A stretch of DNA of 64,000 nt from Chamaea fasciata (GCA_029207755.1 JARCOQ010000005.1:47643563-47707562), one strand, 5' to 3'. Shown: positions 1-13,700, counted from the first letter of the stretch. Numbers and translations are program-made. The notes: generated by a model from the letters alone, not told the origin.

Positions 1-240
1 GGGCCAGGCTTTACCTGACTCACCATGTACACAGATCAGCGTTTCTCTGAAAAGTCTTGTCCTGAAGTAAGGACAAAGGATAAGTCCGCGGAGACAGCTG
101 CCAGTGTGAGCTTTGTTTGGCAAGCTGCTACTGCTTGCACCGGCGATGCTGATCTTGGCCAAGCAGAAGACACTTAATAAACTTCTCTGCATGTCTTGCT
201 CAAACACCTGTGCCTGGTTTCTCTATTGACATAAAGTGAT
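1..240 (+). other. Possible 3' end (3' UTR) of an upstream gene
   Basis: A canonical AATAAA lies at about 175-180 in non-coding sequence and is followed by a T/G-rich stretch, as at a gene's polyadenylation site. No reading frame is evident. In other tetrapods MGP lies next to ART4 on the same side and strand, so the tail of MGP is a reasonable guess from synteny only. The end of a retroviral LTR (poly(A) signal plus U5-like sequence) is an alternative. Confidence is low. Confidence 0.25.
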
Positions 241-2714
241 GGGGCTTCATTGCTCACAGTAAAACTCTCCTCTGATGGCCACCTAGTAAAAATTAACAGA
301 GTGCGTTATTGAAAACAGTGAAATTTTTGCTTGGAAAATACTAGAGACATTAGCAGAATCCTAATGTCCAGTGCACTAATAAAATAGGAGGGTTTTTTGC
401 TGATGTATGGTTTTGTTAGCACAAAAAGTTTCCTGTCTATATTTGCATTTTTCTGTTAGTTTTCTATTTTTCTCCCCTTTTCAGTAAATATTTTTTTTTC
501 AGGCAAAAATAGTTACACCCGGACGCCTCCATTATGTCATCTGTTCTGTGTCATCAGATCTCTTCATGGGCTGAAGTCATTATGACCTTTGGGGATCTGA
601 GCACCCAGATCACGTTACAAATTTACTGCTGAAATGGAGGAATTCGATTTTCGCCTGGTTAACGCAGCGCTAAGCACCGCCACAAATCCTCTGCTGCCAT
701 CTTACGGCCGTTGTATTTGTTGTATTTAATAATGAGTTGCTTCCGAAGCGTTTGAAAATTTAAATTCCTTTCCTCCCAATTCCCTTCACACTAAATATTC
801 ATGTACAGGTCGGAGGGGAAAACCAGGGACGTAATTTACGAATGGATTATATGCAGATGAATTGTCATTTTAGTGGGAGCATTTATCATGATTGCCAAGT
901 TCCCACGGGAGCCTGTCTCAGTTTAGGTCTGTTTCATCTCTACAAAAAACAGAGGTGGAGTAGTGTCTGAATAAATTGGTGAGCCCTCCCGTGGATTCAC
1001 TTTCAGCAGTCAAACAACCACTTTTGAAATACAGCCCAAGACAACAGAGAAATTCCAGGATGGAGAAGTAGGTTGACTGCATCCATTACTTTGTATGGCA
1101 CTTCATGGCATCATCTCATGTCACCAGGGACTGCAGATACTGTCAGCAGCAGCAACTGCTTTGATAGTCACTTCCAACCTTATCTCAGCAATATTTCGCA
1201 GATGCTCTGTCCACAGAATCCAAGCAGCTTCACAAATGTGATTCCCTTGTCTCAGGGAATCACTCTGTCTGGAGGTGCCTCCCTCACCCAGCCCATCATT
1301 ATCAGGCCATGGAAAATGGGCTTCCCTTTTCTGTAGTCAGAACCAAAGCCTTGACAGTTCTTGGCTCTTTTTCCATAAAGAAGAATTATCAGAGGCCACG
1401 GGGCTCTGTGGGTGGATAACTCACTGCCAATATTTGGAAGGGTGTCTAGAAAGCAGCTGCTAGAGAAAGGTTTGTCTCAGCACAGAATCTGCATTTACAC
1501 ACTCATTTTGCCTGTGCCCAATGTAAACACTCTGACAAGGTTCCACCGCAGTGGTGTAAGAGTAGGATTGGTAGCACATGAGTAGAAACCAGGGGCTGAT
1601 AAGGAGAAGAAGGAGAGTCAGGTTATCACTGCTTCCAGATGGGATCTCAACCTACCCTGCATTTCTGTATTGGCTTTATCAGTGTCAACTTCTTTAAAAG
1701 GGCTTTTTAAACTCTTAACCAGGGAGTAGTCACCCTGACACATCACTCCTCAGGAGAAGTGCCTCAGGCTTCTCCAAGTCATGGTTTTCTTCCTTTTTGC
1801 AAGAACAACACCTAACACCTTGGAATTAAAAGAACTATCAAGGTGATGGACACTCATGCCAGCTGAAGTTGGTGCAACCAGACACTTCCTTATGGATTTT
1901 TGGCACATTTCTACCAGTAAATTGTCTGCTTGGATTGATTAATGACTTCTGAATTGCAGTGAGAATTGGGTGAACGATCTCTGGTTGAACAACAGCCATC
2001 AAAACCTGAGTGCAAATTACGAACTGCAGAATTTTCCCGTTCAAAGAAAAACAGAAAAACACAGGTGCAAATTACCTTTCCTTAAAAAAAAAAAATGTTC
2101 TTTACAGTGTCTGGGGTGGACTCTGGGAAGCTGGTGACACTGGGCAGCCTCCTGTTGCTCATCTTCTCACAAATACTGGTAAAAGGGGTAAATATTGCTC
2201 TTTATTTCAAATAATGAAATTGCTTATACTACAAAAATAATTATTTTTCCCATCTGAAACAGGTTCTTTAAGGAGTTTTGGGTTCAATTTTAACTTTTCT
2301 GCTTTCAGTTCTTCTGTTCCATTTCTTACCTGTCCTAGTTTGTTTTAGCTACTTGATTGGAATTTTCCTCTTCTTTGCAGCCAGATGATTTCAGAGTGTT
2401 TGTGAGTAGATCTCATGGAATCTTTCCTTTTCCAGCCTGTCTAAATTGACCAATGCTCCTGGAGATTCTAATGAAGCACATCCATATCAAATAAGAACTG
2501 TCATCCTGACTAGTACTTGCCTATGGTGATGTATAGATAATAGCCTGAGGTTGCTCTGGAAGGTCTTGCTAAAGATTTGCTACCTGCCTTGCTTCCTCTG
2601 CCAATAATGACAAAGAGGCAAGGAAAGGGTAGGGAAAAACTTGGCTTGCATCCACAAAGATACACAAGACATTCACACTTCTGATGCTAATCTTCATTTG
2701 CTTTTATGTTGCAG
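241..2714. other. Intergenic, no gene recognised
   Basis: AT-rich non-coding sequence. The open frames are short (under 95 codons), overlap on both strands and resemble nothing known to me. A short A-run sits near 2,084-2,093. The last bases before 2,715 form a pyrimidine-rich splice-acceptor-like tract ending GCAG, which belongs to the ART4-like pseudogene. Confidence 0.5.
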
Positions 2715-3421
2715 GCTACGTCCCCCACCCCGATGGATATCGCTCTGCATTCCTTTGATGACCAGTATCTGGGGTGCAGAGAGGAGATGATGGGAGAACT
2801 GGAGCAAGGAAACTATTTTCAAAAGAAAATAGTTGCTAACAAGGACTACTTGCATCTCTGGAAGAAGGCTCAGGAGGCTTTGCTAAAGAGCCCTGTAGGT
2901 CTCCTGAGGGAAATGCATGACAGCCATGCCATAGTCCTCATGGCTTACACCATGAATTCCCGCCCGCACTCGCAGCTGAACTGAGCTACATCTTCAGCAG
3001 AAATCTCTCCAGAGCACTATAGACACAAGTTCAGTTTTAAATATTTTCACTTCTGCCTTCTAACAACTGCTATCCGGATAGGGAAGGAATGGCAGAGCAG
3101 CATGGGGGAACAAAAATTCTACCAGGTGCACAGGGGTGTAACGAACTTGCACATCGAGGTCAAGGTAGGCAGCAGGGGGGGATTTGGCCATTTCACTTCT
3201 ACCTCAGGAATGAATCCTGGAAGTTTGGGAATGAAACTTTGTTCACAGTGACCAATTGCCTGGGAGCAGCTATGCAAAGCTTTTCCTACCACACATCTGA
3301 GAAGGAAGTCCTCATTCCCCCTTATGAGATATTTCTTGTCAAAAAACTTCTTTCAGACACAGCAGGCTGCATCTGCATTCTGTGGGGAACTACAGCAAGT
3401 ACAAATGCCAGCTGGTAGAAG
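2715..3421 (+). pseudogene. ART4: ART4-like mono-ADP-ribosyltransferase pseudogene (catalytic exon)
   Basis: Conceptual translation shows family landmarks of vertebrate ecto-ADP-ribosyltransferases in order: SFDDQYLGC near the start, KIVANKDY, a SHAIVLMAYT block, an HRGV segment at the usual YRG-like position, FTSTS (the STS motif), FGNETLFT, EVLIPPYE (the region of the catalytic E), and a C-terminal YSKYKCQLVE. These follow human ART4 closely (SFDDQYQGC, FGNQTLFT, EVLIPPYE, YNCQLL). The frame is broken three times: an in-frame TGA at 2982-2984 where the family has Trp or Arg, a frameshift near 3,210-3,221 and another near 3,340-3,364. The exon starts after a GCAG acceptor and ends at a GTACTG donor-like site. 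No signal-peptide exon or GPI-anchor exon was found. ART4 lies next to SMCO3 and WBP11 in mammals, which supports the name. ART4 would be a GPI-anchored surface protein (Dombrock antigen in people); this copy cannot make it as read. Confidence 0.8.
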
Positions 3422-4627
3422 GTACTGTATACAGGCTCTCATGCAAGGGGGGCACAGTCTGGTCTCCACTGCCCCAGGCAGCCCCTACCAGCTGCACCTA
3501 CCCAGGGCCACACTCCAGGCCAACCTGTACCTCGCCTGCTGTGTTTGCCTATGAGAACCACAAGACCCAGCTTCTACCTGTTTGCTGTGAAACCTGGGAC
3601 AACCCCACAGCTCACTAAAAATGAACCAACAGCAGGTCTCAATGTTCCTTGCAGCCCCCATTTATGCCATGTGTCATTGCAAGGAAGTTGTAGGACTCAT
3701 GCCTTTGGGTCCCCAGCATTCTTATTGCAAGAGTGGGTGAGATTTGCTTGAACCAATAATCTATGCTGATGTCTTGCAATGCTGTTACACTTCAAGCCTC
3801 CGGACTATTCTAGGCTTTGGTCTACTACTACTCTGGCAAGCTACTACTTCTACACTTACCTCTGGCAAGCTGAGAGAAGTGAAAACAAAGCTACTGTCAC
3901 TTTATCAGTGACCTCTCTCCTGAGGCAGAAGGGAGAAAAGGTATCCTTTGACAAAGAACACACTGAGTTCCCTGGTTATAGAGAGAACTCTATGCTGGAA
4001 TACCTCATGGCACGTGTTTCACATCCCTGCCTTTCTGTGAGTCTACCACCAGTCCAGGACTCTTGCTTTTGTCTCTATGTACAGTAGTGTGTCAATGCAA
4101 TCTTTGAGCTCAAAACAATCATTTAGGAATGAGGGTTTGTGAATCCAAAACCAAAAGAATAGAGTTGAGAAAATGGCGTTTGTGGGCAAAGGTTGTGTTA
4201 GCAAAAGCAAAAAGCTTTAGGCAGTAAATAGAGGTCTAAATGACTACTCTCTTTACTTTCTTTCAGCTTCAAGAAGCAAGAACAGTGGTTATACTGCACT
4301 CACCTCTGCCATTCTCCCTAGTGTGCTCGGAGAGTTTCCCTCTGCTTGGAGCTCAATCTGTGATTCTCCGGCTGCATCCAGATATGTGGCCTTGAATAGC
4401 AGGCAAGAAGCCCCTGGAGGTCCTGCCGCTGCAGAAGGTTCAATCTTCCCTTTGCTTTCAGCTGTAACTCTCTAACCAAGACTGGAACATTCAGCCTGGT
4501 TCATCAAAACAGACATTCCCTGGACCCATTCGAGTAGGAAGAAAGTTATCTATGGTCTTTCTGAAGATTAGATCAGGGATAACCTTCGCTGTAGATAGCT
4601 TTGTCCTGAGGTATTCAGGAAAGACAC
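3422..4627. other. Downstream flank of the ART4-like pseudogene, no gene recognised
   Basis: Several short overlapping open frames occur, but none continues the ART family alignment and none resembles a known protein. A terminal ART4 exon may have decayed here beyond recognition by eye. Confidence 0.4.
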
Positions 4628-5305
4628 ATGTCGGAGTCCAGGGCATTCCTCTGGATGCCCTGGGTGGCCACAGACCTGAGCAAGAGGGTTTGAGATCTGT
4701 ACAGGGGGGCTTGGAATCTGTACAGGGGGGTTTTGGAGTTGTACAGGGGATTTGGAGACCCTGGTACGGAGCTCAGGTGGACACTGCCTTTGACTTCAGT
4801 CCATGGGAACGGCTTTCAACATTGAGGGAAGAATTACAAACCACAAAGATGTGAAAAAAGTAGTTTAGTTTGGTATAGGATGAGAAATGATGTAGTTTTG
4901 AGTTTTTAGAATATAGGTACATGGGGGACAAGATGGAGGATTTAGGGTGTTGCCCTTAGTTCTTCCTTCTTCTCCCCTGGCCTCCATCTTTTGATGACGG
5001 TGGCACAAAGTAGTTTAAGGAGATTGGATTAGAGTAAAGTTGACCATTTTAGCATAGGTGATAGGTATTGGAATATAAGTATTAACAGGTGATACGTAAC
5101 TTTCTGTATAAAGGGACTGCGACGTCCCACTGTGGGGGGAGTCGCCTCGTGTCCTAGCTGCTGTTCAGATCTCGGCTGGGCACGGAGAACATTTTAAGAT
5201 ATGAAACAATAAACAACATGAAATATCAAGAGAACAAGACCTTGAGGACTCCGCGTCTTTCTTGCGACCTGGCTCGGGGCTTTCAGAGGGAAAAATGACT
5301 TTTAA
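4628..5305 (+). mobile_element. Solo LTR of an endogenous retrovirus
   Basis: The block starts TGTCGGAGTCC and has the order of a retroviral LTR: a U3 region with short tandem 'TGTACAGGGG' motifs (about 4,696-4,750), a TATA box (TATAAAGG at about 5,107), a GC-richer R-like segment, a poly(A) signal AATAAAC at about 5,207, and a U5-like tail with CTTGCGACCTGGCTCGGGGC. No gag, pol or env frame flanks it, so it is a solo LTR. It resembles LTRs that are common in songbird genomes. The 3' edge is approximate because I could not find a convincing target-site duplication. Small open frames across it are incidental. Confidence 0.7.
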
Positions 5306-8300
5306 CATCTTTAAGTTTGGGTAAGGAGACCTAACCTGACAGACACACAGGGACTTTGGATTCCATACAGACCTCTTAATATCTTTATTTTTAGTGAGAA
5401 GGAGTCTGTCTGTGGGATGTGGAAGGCACCATGGAGGTAAAGTCAAGTGGGTAACTGGGCAGTTGTGCATACCTCCTTTGAGTGCAGGGAAGGTTGGTGC
5501 CAAGATGTGCATTGAGGAGTCAGATTCTGTGTTGGTTGAAGAGACAGAGAAGTACATTCAGTTGTGCAGATTCTGGCTGACCCTGAAAAGCTGTTCCTTG
5601 CCACTCTTAAAACCAAGATGGACTAACATTTCTGGAGTGCTATCTGACTCCGTAAAGCAAACAGAGGAAATCCAGAAGGTGTAATAACAGGGGAATTACA
5701 GAGGAATAAAGTGGATAATTTTTTGAGTAGATTGTTACATTTCTGAAAACAATTATCCAAACTGACCCATTCTTCCCCAAGACATTAGCTGGAAGAAAAC
5801 ATAGAAAAAATTCTTGACAGCCTTTCCTGGGACCTTAGCAAGCAGCCAGAAAAATATGGTGTAAACAGCTGCAAGCATTGCTACTCTGATGGCTGCAGGA
5901 ACTATGACTTTGATCCGCAATCTTCAAATAAGAGAAGGGCTGTAAATTAATTATTCTTACCTTTTGGTGTTTTTTTCTGTAAATTTGTGTAAGTCCTAGA
6001 AAATAACTACTTTACATCATCCTCAGAACTATAATCCTTCAGTTAGTATATACTGGTGGGTCTATGCATAATTAAACTCTCATTTTTGGGAGGGGGGAAT
6101 AGACACAGCAAAGTCAAACGCATGACATCTACATTCAACGGACAAAGCAACTGAAGACTGAGTAATGCCACATTTTTTCTGGCTACAGTTCCCTTAAAAG
6201 TGATTTATATCTGTCAGTTAATACACTGACTAGATGGTGCAAGCATCCCTTGATAGTTGGAAGCACAAAACATTCTCCTTGCTTGGGTGCCCATCATTGA
6301 TACCATTTTGACTGCACAGAAAGTTGTGCCCTTCTGCTTGCACCTACGAGTTTTCACAAGGCCAACTAGAGATACAATCCTGGGATAGCGTGCAGCTCCT
6401 GATAGAGACTGGTCCTGATGTTGCCTTTGCTTGTGCAAGAACTCTGTAAAGCTAGACTGGTTGCAGCAGACATGTTTCATCAGCTATTCCTGTGGTTAGA
6501 TGTGTAGTCAGAAGTGTTCAAGCAATTGCAACTTCCTGTCCCACTGTATACTTTTAAAGACTTTTTTTTCAGAACTCAGTTCAACCATCTGCCTTTTCCT
6601 CCATTTCTTTCCCATGGCAAAAGGGGTCAGAAATGGCGTGAAATGGCAAAATTGATTTTAGGATTCACTGCTGTTCAGAGCTGAATCTGGGCCTCCACAC
6701 CACTTCTACTCTCATGGCATGAAAGACCTGGATAATTGCAGCAAGGAAGGATGACAGACACTCCAGATCAAGTCTTTTCCTCCAACTTAATAGGCCTGAA
6801 ATAATAGCTATTAATCTTCCCAAAAACCCCAGAGTAAAGCAGGAACAAAACTGCCTTCATATTGTTCAAATTATTTTCTGTCATGTTCCAAATGATGTGA
6901 GCTCTAGAAGAAAAGAATTTGCATCCACTGCAAACACTGAAGACCTGAAATCAGTTTCCAGAATGTGACACACAGGCAGCTGCCAGCCTGATCAATTCAA
7001 TTCAGTCCAATATCACACAGAGTATTTCAGGACTATGGGGCATTCTCAGTGGAAAACACTCAGCAGTCACAACTAATTGACATTTCCAGAAATATAGCAG
7101 TTAAATAATTTAGTGTTCTCTTTCAGCTTACGTTCTCATGCCCACAGCTCTGACAACAAGAGAGTTTGGCACTCTGATTGTATTCATTGGGGTTGAATGC
7201 AGCAGCTCAGCTTTCAGGTGAAAACATGTTAGCAATTGCAGAGTGCTCATTTTATGCTTCACCTTATAGTTTCATATGAGAACTCAAGCATCCTCTGCAG
7301 TGGAGGGAGTATTCCCGGTGAGACCCTTGTGGGTTGCAAGTCCACCTTTCTAAGGATAAGAGCATGAAAGATGTGTAGCTTTGTTGAAGGCATATATACG
7401 AGCTTGCCTTACTGGAACAGTCAAAGCCTGTTTCCACTGTCTGTGGTATATATTTTCCTGTTTATGTGGGACCATTCAATTTTTCTTCTGTAATTTGCAG
7501 GTGTAAAAAAGCAGTCATTGCAAAAAATCATTATTTCTAGGCATAGGTGCAAGCATTAATGTTTATACTTATAAACAATAGAAATATATATATTCCCAGT
7601 AAAAAAACCCAAAAACAAAACCAAAACAAACCCAAAAAACCCCACCAAAACATAATCTTGTATTTATTTGAATTACAAGTGCTGTCCTACACCTGTTATG
7701 TTCTGAGGACAGCAAGTAACACCATTCCCTTTCTGCCATGGCTGTAGGTGCCTGTGATGGCACCTCTGCTGCAGGCAGGAGAGATTTGTGCTGTACCCAT
7801 TCTCTCCAGGAACAGAAGGCCTTTGGAAGATCTAGTAATTGGGAACTAGCATTAAGTAAACTGAATTCTCTTAAATTTGGAGGGAAGGGGAGAGGAGGAA
7901 GAAAATTAGATGAATCTGGGTAAACATCACACAATAGAATTAATGACATGCAGGCAGGCACAGGATGCAGCTGAAGCCCAGCCTCTGTATCCCGAACTCA
8001 TCACATGCTGCTGGAAAACACCAGGCGAGCAGAGGGGAAAGAGGCTGAAGTTACTATCCCATACACATTTCAACAGGAGCATTCAGACCAAATGAGGTAG
8101 GCAGTGTAATTTTTTAATTAGAAAAGTTTCTGTGATAAATCTCCCTGGAGCTGGAGAAATAGAAATACAGAAATATATGTGGCCTGCCTAATTCTAGAAG
8201 GAAAATATAAAAGCTAATGAAAGTGTTAATGTGAAGAGTAAGAAGTAATTTTAGCATTAGGAGATATAAAATCTAGAGCAGCTATAAGAAGCTGAAATAA

Positions 8301-10007
8301 TCATATGTAAACAACAGATTGTAAAAGTCTTCTCCACACCTGTCTAGTATGTAAAATGTTTGTTGAAGTGCTATTCCTTCTAAAACAATCTGTCTTCTCA
8401 GTTTCTACCAATAAGGTAAAACAGACGACCTTACAACAAAACACCACTGGAGTGGAGAGGTTTTAGTATCACTGAGTCAGAGAGCAAGCCAGAAACATCC
8501 CTGAGGCAGTATTGATATGAAATCATAGCCTGCATTATAATGGCTTTCTGTTTCCTGAAAATCACAAACCTTTACTGTACATGTGTTTTCCTCCCTACAG
8601 CTTGTATAAGAAGATGTGTTAAAGAGTTTATTCTCTTGGCAGAGATACAAGGTAAGTGGCTGAAAGAAATACACAGTGCTGTGCAAAATATAGGGGGAAA
8701 AAAACTCTTTTCAGACTGGCTTGTATTTCAACACTGAGATTAAAAATTGGCACGGGATGGTGGAAATTATTCTGGTTTTTCTACTGTGACCTTGTGGGGG
8801 AGGGTATGTTTAGCAAAATACAGCTGGGTCAGTGTCAGATGATTTGCAGCTAACAGATAGTGCAAGAACTACAAAGAACCAAAATGTCACAAAGATATCT
8901 CTTGAAGAAGAAAAATCTGAGCAGTCCCCTACACATAACTATTTGTAGCTCTAACTGTGATACGTAGGCACCAACAGCAAGAACAGGTTTATCTTAGAAA
9001 AATGCAAAGCACTGCACAAAAGTGGCCCAGATTTGCAATAAGAGGGCTGAGAACATAAAAAGTATCAACAAAGAAATGAGTCATCCTACTCATTCACAGT
9101 TTGCCCCCATGGCAAAGATGTTTGTATTTAAGCTGAAATCATGCTAAAGCATTTTCACTTTGCAGCTGGTGATAGGTTAAAGGAAAGTGACAGTGTTGAT
9201 TACAGAATCCCAGTGATGAGGAATAACTCCATGATCACTGTTAACCCAGTCTCTTTGGACTCTCTAAGTTGGCATGCAGTTTGTGAAGAATTAAATATCA
9301 GGGAAGGAAATACAGTGAGAGATGTGTGTGAGATGAAATAGGTTAGGATGGAGTTATTATGGACAATTTTACTATTCACTATGAATTCCCAAGGGTAAGC
9401 TTCTTAGTATAAGTACAGAATGCTTATATAGTTACATTTTCTCTTGACTGTTAGAAGAAAAAAAGCTATACTGGCATAAAATACCCTTATTGTGACACAA
9501 ACCATATCCACCAATCATCATGGTTGCTGAAAAACTGGATGCCACTAAATGGAAAAAATAGGCTTATACAACAGAGTGCCTGGAACAATTCTTTAAGCCA
9601 CATCTTTAATTTTGCTGATTATATGAGATTGTTCCATTTTTTAGTGAACTAGTTCAGCTTCTACCATCTTCAGTTTCCAAAGTTCAGTTTCAATTTCAAT
9701 CTTCAGTAGCCAATGACCCACATCCATTTTACCAATCTGCTCATTACCTATTTGTTAGCTGTTTTTGTTGTTCTGAGCATGTCTAATGTCTTATAAGGTC
9801 CTTTTCCAAACATTTGGCAAAGATCCAAAACAAGAATTAAGATTTCTACATTTACACTCTATGCCTTGGGATTTGACCTACTCAGTATGAGAAGAACCAG
9901 TGGGGCAGAGACAAAACACATTTCAATGCACTTTAAGGGCTATGGTTATGGGTGTTAAACAGAGAAAGAAATTATTTTTCTCTCTTGAAATAGCCTGTTT
10001 CTGAAGA
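5306..10007. other. Intergenic, no gene recognised
   Basis: AT-rich non-coding DNA upstream of SMCO3. An A/C-rich low-complexity patch lies at 7,600-7,645. Open frames are short and unsupported. Any SMCO3 5' UTR exon or promoter is not recognisable by eye. Confidence 0.5.
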
Positions 10008-10763
10008 ATGGCCTTGAGTGACCTCCTTTATCCCGATAATCCCAAGAGAAAGAAAGAACTGATCCAGCTGCATCAGGAATTGCTTGACTGTATGTCTACA
10101 AATTTCCATGCAACAAACGAGCTGGTTGGAGTGCTGAATGAACATCTGGGCTGTACTATTACCCCCATCGAGATGCGAAAGAGCAGTACAGTCAAAGAAA
10201 ACTGTGAAATTATCATTCAAGTGATGAGTGAGATTCAGCATCAGGTGCAGAAGATTGATAGTGACATGAAGGAAAAGCTGGAGCCAGTGCTGTACCAGAA
10301 GTTATATGATATCAAAGAGCCCGAGCTGGAGAAAATTGCAATAGCCCAGAGAGTATTTTCCATTATTTTTGGAGAAGCAACTTCAACAGCTGCAATGGTA
10401 GCTATCAAACTTCTTGGCTCCAATCATTTAACTCTCAGTGTGAGCAAGCTCATCGGTCTCCTTGCGCAGATTGGGGCATCTGTTCTTGGGGGAGTTAGTA
10501 TTACCATTATTGGGCTTGGCCTTGAAATGATTCTCCATGCCATCCTGGGAGCCATGGAGAGGAGTCAGCTTCTGACAGCTGTGAGAAGCTACGAGAAGCA
10601 CCTGGCTGAGTTTAAAGCAGCCTCAGAAAAGTACCAGCATGCTATACATGAAGTAACTTCTTTGGTGAGACAGCAAAATGAAGCTGGAGTTCCCTCTTCT
10701 GCTGTGACAGTAGCTGCAGCAGCTATGCCTGCAGAAACCTTTTTGATTCATTATGACAAATGA
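10008..10763 (+). CDS. SMCO3: Single-pass membrane and coiled-coil domain protein 3 (SMCO3)
   Basis: A 251-residue single-exon protein whose start MALSDLLYP and many internal blocks match mammalian SMCO3 (about 225 residues in human): LLDC, HLGC near 47, TVKENCEIII near 61-70, KLEPVLYQKL near 90-99, IFGEATS near 120, QIGASVLGG near 154, RSYEKHLAEFK near 193. A long hydrophobic segment at about residues 147-180 is the predicted membrane span. The flanking helices rich in E, K and Q (about 60-110 and 185-222) could form coiled coils. The C-terminal 25-30 residues, rich in Ala and Val, extend beyond the human protein. The molecular function of the family is not established. The start was chosen because it aligns with the conserved N-terminus. 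AATAAA signals follow at 11,226 and 11,701. The place between ART4 and WBP11 agrees with tetrapod synteny. Confidence 0.95.
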   Translation: MALSDLLYPDNPKRKKELIQLHQELLDCMSTNFHATNELVGVLNEHLGCTITPIEMRKSSTVKENCEIIIQVMSEIQHQVQKIDSDMKEKLEPVLYQKLYDIKEPELEKIAIAQRVFSIIFGEATSTAAMVAIKLLGSNHLTLSVSKLIGLLAQIGASVLGGVSITIIGLGLEMILHAILGAMERSQLLTAVRSYEKHLAEFKAASEKYQHAIHEVTSLVRQQNEAGVPSSAVTVAAAAMPAETFLIHYDK

Positions 10764-13700
10764 ACTACTGATAGCTTTTAATTTTCTTATTTGTGGCAGC
10801 AGAACAAGAAAAGTAACAATTCAGGAAACTGTCACTGAATATTAAGAGAACTGGCTTACAAGTGTGTTCAGGGGGGAAATGTTTCAAATACTTTGCACCT
10901 TTCCTTAAGCTTATTTTCTGGGAAGCATTGCAGGTAACTTGAACTGTAATTCATACTAGAGACAATAATACAGACTGCTGGACTGGTAGTGGTGAGAAGC
11001 TATGTTTCTATATCAAAGATGACAACACAATGTGAGAAAACAATTTCAACAAGGCAATTCATGCCAGCATCTGGGGGCTTTATGAAGACATCTGTGGTTG
11101 CTAAACTCTTAGTGTGGATTAGTGCTAAATCTGATAGACTGAATTCCCTGTTCATTACAAGAACTAGCTGAAGCATTTTTAACTGCTATTTCCTGCTCTC
11201 CTAAGGAGCCAGCCAGAGATCTTTAAATAAACTCTAATCCCAGTATTCTGGTAGGTAAGAGAAAACCGGGCCTACACACACGCACACACAGCCTTGCTCC
11301 ACAACTGAGAGAAACCAGCTGCTGTGTTCCAGGTGTGCCTGGCCATGAATAACCTTTTATGCTTGTAATGGTCTGTTCCTGCCAACCCACATGTAAAAAT
11401 TTCTGTGCAAAGTTGCTGTTCTGTTGATTGAAGTGGGATTATACACATGTACACATGCCTTTAGGATTGCAGCCCTATTAATGGACTAAAGTTACTTTCA
11501 AGTGCACTACCCGGTCCCGCCAGTGTGGGACTGCCAAGAATGTGCTCAGATTCTGCATTTCACAAGATGCTACCAATTGTCCTTATTTTTCAGATTTTAA
11601 AACCAAAGCTGGAAGCAAGAACATTATTTGTATTGTCTTGTTTTGATTTGCTGTGGATTGTTTTCCCTTGATCTTAGAAAAAAAAGGTAATTTAAGAATT
11701 AATAAAAATGTACACGAGTATTGGAAGACCCCTCTTTTCTGTATTTGTGGGGTTTTTTTGTCTGAAAACCAATCTTAAAACAAATAATAAAAAAGTATTA
11801 AAAGCTTAATTATACATGCAATTCATATTTTTTTTAAATCCATGACAGACCAATCTAGTAGGGTATCTTTTTTAGTATCATAGGTATCTTTTTTAGTACT
11901 CACTTTCCCCCATACTAAAACCATGTCCAAATTCATACGTTTGCTAATATTCAATATTATCAATCTTAATTTATTAATAATTAGATAGTGCCTATGAAAT
12001 AAAGAGATGGGTGAGATTCACAACTCTTCCATTCTGGGGTTTGTGGGATTTGTTTGTTTCTTTTGTTGGGTTTTTATTCTCCTCTACTTCTCTTCTCACT
12101 TTAATGTTTTCTGACTCCTCTTCCCTTTTATGCACAAAAGCCACTAGATGGCAATGAAACTGCTGGTACTCAACAGCTCTGCCAAGTCAGCAGGGAGAAA
12201 GTCCAGGCTTCAGAAGCATGGATGGGTGCCAGGGACCGAGAAACTGGGACCAGCCGCAGATTGGGCTATGTGAGTCAGGAAAAGCACTTAAGTGCTGGCA
12301 AAAAGTACTGCCTTGCCTACATGACCTATTGTGGTGGATGACTTGGTGACCTGAGGCATCATTTCTTCAAGATGTAACGTCTCTTGTCTCGTGACACAAG
12401 TAGCACTCAGTTTAGAGGTACTTGTGTAGAGGCAAGACACTGTCAACCAGTAGAATGGCAATATCTGTGTGTTGGAGAGGTAGGAGTTCCTGGCTCTTGT
12501 TTTCTATGTCCAAATGTACATTCTAAACTAAGAATTAAAATCAGAGAGATTGCCAATCATTGCTGTATGAGAATAATAGAGTCAAATAAAAACAAATCTG
12601 TTGTATTTTTCAAGCAATTTGCCCACATGCTCTTGAATGCAAATGCTAAGCAGTGCCAGGGGAAGTGGGGTACGTAATGAGGAACACAGAGATATATAAC
12701 ACAACTGCTACCACCTCTAGGTATATCCTTGTTCTGGTGGACTTAAAGGAAAACTGGTTTCCCCACAACAGATTTAATTCCTGCTCTCTCTAATCTTCTG
12801 GCCAGTCTTACGTTTGGTAAGATGCCATAACCCGTCTGTTGATGTTTCCCCTCTGGACTCCTTAAAGCTGCCTCTCAGTGTGACAGAAGTAGCAAGTGAA
12901 AAATGCGAGAGGACGACTCTCCTCCAAATCAGCAGACACTGCTGGGAGAAAGCAGTCAGGGCTGAGGCAGTACCACTATCCCCACTGAGCCCAGTATTGC
13001 CAGGACAGAAGATTCCAAGCTTTATGAGGTGCAGCTAATCTTTGAAGAGTCAGCCATCCCCCTCTATAGTGACATGGCACCTGACAGGGATGTGTACGAC
13101 CACAGCTTTCCATCACATCGTCTTGAGCATTCTGCCTTCGCTCAAGCTGTTGTTCTGGACAAAGGATTAAGAATTAAAACTGTGATATATGTGCTCCAAA
13201 TAAGAACAGCCTCAAAAAAACCTGCAAACCAGCCTAAGCTGTTTCCAAACCCATGTGGAAAAACAGTACAATTGTAACCAAAAGCTGCCCAGCTGAACGC
13301 TCTTTCTGATGACAATAATACAAAGAGAACACGCCAAAGAGACACGAAGTGGGGATGACCAGGCTGTGCATGTGGTTAGCAAGACTCCCTTGGCACTGAG
13401 AGCTCCTGAAGCCTTGGCCCTGAGGATGCTCCTTGATTTTGTGCAGTTTGTGACTAAATACTGGCACTAAATGCATTAATGTGATGCATAGCTTATAGTC
13501 TTTTACCCATCCTGCAGTGATCCTTACGAATTAGCCAACTGAGTCTCCGTTACTTGAAAAACTGTAACAACATTGTGTTGCGTGGTATGTTCACCAGGAG
13601 CAGGGAGTCTAGAAATCCTGCCCAGAGATCTGACCACCTCTGCTCCCAGGCGCCACCTGTGCAGAGAAAAATCTCCTTCCTACATCTCCTCCCCAACATG

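Noticed and set aside
10241..10423. Antisense frames inside SMCO3
   Set aside because: Short, and fully explained as shadows of the conserved SMCO3 coding frame.
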